A DNA stretch of 7,496 bases, taken from an uncultured Alphaproteobacteria bacterium. Its GTDB lineage: Bacteria > Pseudomonadota > Alphaproteobacteria > Bin95. A program made the translations under genes and the position numbers. Location: positions 1 through 7,496 of the forward strand of contig CAJXVF010000104.1 in NCBI GenBank assembly GCA_913060845.1, written 5' to 3'. Of the stretch, positions 6,973 to 7,496 are shown piece after piece. Within the stretch, counting starts at the first letter, position 1, and each line of letters begins with the position of its first letter. The notes below the pieces were generated by a model. The model saw only the letters and a program-made list of their open reading frames with translations. It was not told the DNA's origin and did no database searches.

Positions 6973-7496
6973 GCCGCCTACTCCAGCCCGGCCATCGCCG
7001 CCGCCTGCGCTCGTCGTTGGCCATCGCACAGCTGTGTGGATGAGCGGCGACGGTGAAATCTCGCGGCTATCCTTGAAGGACGCCGCCGCCCGCGCCCGCG
7101 CTGAGGCACCCGTGGTGGTGCATATGCAGAACGCGGCACGGCGGTTGGGCGGCATGCCGTTCAAAGCGTTCGATCTGCTCTCGCTCTATGCGTTCGTTCG
7201 CCCAGCGCGCTTCTGCTTACCAACGCCAAAAGGTGTTGCTGCAGCGCTTGGTCTGGCAGAACCGAAATCCATGGAGGATTCCGCTGGCGCGCTCCTTGAA
7301 GCCGCACGGCTGTTGCTGGCTGAACTCGCCGCCGCAAAGCCGGACGCAGATGTCGCCGACCTTGCCTGGATCATGGCGGATGCCGGATGGGCCTGGGGAC
7401 CCGTCGCCGCCCGCGCGACAGCAGCTTCCGGCGCAACGGGTGCCAGCGCCTCAGGTCGTGGCTTCGAAGTATGGCGGCGCTTGCCAGTATGGCGGG
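6959..7496 (+). CDS. DinG-like ATP-dependent DNA helicase, N-terminal part, truncated by the window edge
   Basis: An open frame continues without a stop to the right edge (about 179 residues visible). The visible protein contains ALVVGHRTAVWMSGDGE, FDLLSLYAFVRPARFC, LPTPKGVAAALGL and, at the end, GFEVWRRLPVW. From memory these blocks match the N-terminal region of the roughly 900-residue DinG-related superfamily 2 helicases of Alphaproteobacteria. The helicase motifs themselves would lie beyond the window, so the call rests on the N-terminal region only. The frame opens at 6947 after a TGA. The only start codons before the conserved ALVVG block are TTG at 6947 and TTG at 6959. I prefer 6959, which overlaps the dehydrogenase gene by 14 bases. 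A later ATG at 7040 would cut off the conserved block. The ribosome-binding site is weak. The segment after the start is proline-rich (PPTPARPSPPP). It probably reads through from the dehydrogenase transcript but is unlikely to share its pathway. Confidence 0.7.
   Translation, partial: MLDAEPPTPARPSPPPALVVGHRTAVWMSGDGEISRLSLKDAAARARAEAPVVVHMQNAARRLGGMPFKAFDLLSLYAFVRPARFCLPTPKGVAAALGLAEPKSMEDSAGALLEAARLLLAELAAAKPDADVADLAWIMADAGWAWGPVAARATAASGATGASASGRGFEVWRRLPVWR

Noticed and set aside
6973..7012. Possible terminator between the acyl-CoA dehydrogenase and the helicase-like gene
   Set aside because: No stem followed by a T-run is visible, and the downstream reading frame already overlaps this stretch.

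Overview
The window is moderately GC-rich (about 60% by eye, not counted) and densely coded. It looks like accessory catabolic chromosome from a proteobacterium, most likely an alphaproteobacterium. The assignment rests on codon and GC style, on the mix of acyl-CoA dehydrogenase, phytanoyl-CoA dioxygenase-like and HyuA/HyuB genes, and on a partial right-edge gene that resembles the N-terminal region of the DinG-like helicases of Alphaproteobacteria. I saw no tRNA, rRNA, CRISPR array, transposase or phage gene.

Layout: (1) Positions 1-2643, plus strand: the 3' part of hyuA and a complete hyuB, with overlapping stop and start codons. They encode the two subunits of an ATP-dependent hydantoinase/oxoprolinase/carboxylase-type enzyme. 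(2) Positions 2644-2847: a gap between convergent genes, holding a GC-rich imperfect inverted repeat of about 96 bases that looks like a paired REP-type element. (3) Positions 2848-5697, minus strand: a two-gene operon, first a 668-residue alpha/beta-hydrolase-domain protein, then 3 bases later a phytanoyl-CoA dioxygenase-family Fe(II)/2-oxoglutarate oxygenase. Both genes use the same GAAAGG ribosome-binding core. (4) Positions 5698-5805: a divergent intergenic region with an 18-base dyad that is a candidate operator. (5) Positions 5806-6972, plus strand: an acyl-CoA dehydrogenase. (6) From about 6959 to the right edge, plus strand: the start of a DinG-like helicase gene, probably with a TTG start, slightly overlapping the dehydrogenase gene.

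How the genes may work together (inference): the hydrolase, the oxygenase and the divergently transcribed acyl-CoA dehydrogenase would fit a small catabolic module. An ester or lactone-like substrate would be hydrolysed, hydroxylated next to a carboxyl or CoA-thioester carbon, and desaturated as its CoA ester. HyuA/HyuB could supply a separate amide, imide or carboxylation step, but nothing in the sequence ties them to the other genes, and their transcription faces the hydrolase-oxygenase operon. The substrate cannot be read from the sequence. Every protein falls in a known family, so I see no convincing wholly new system. The points most worth a second look are the divergent-promoter dyad, the poorly characterised hydrolase-oxygenase pair, the intergenic repeat, and the helicase gene start.
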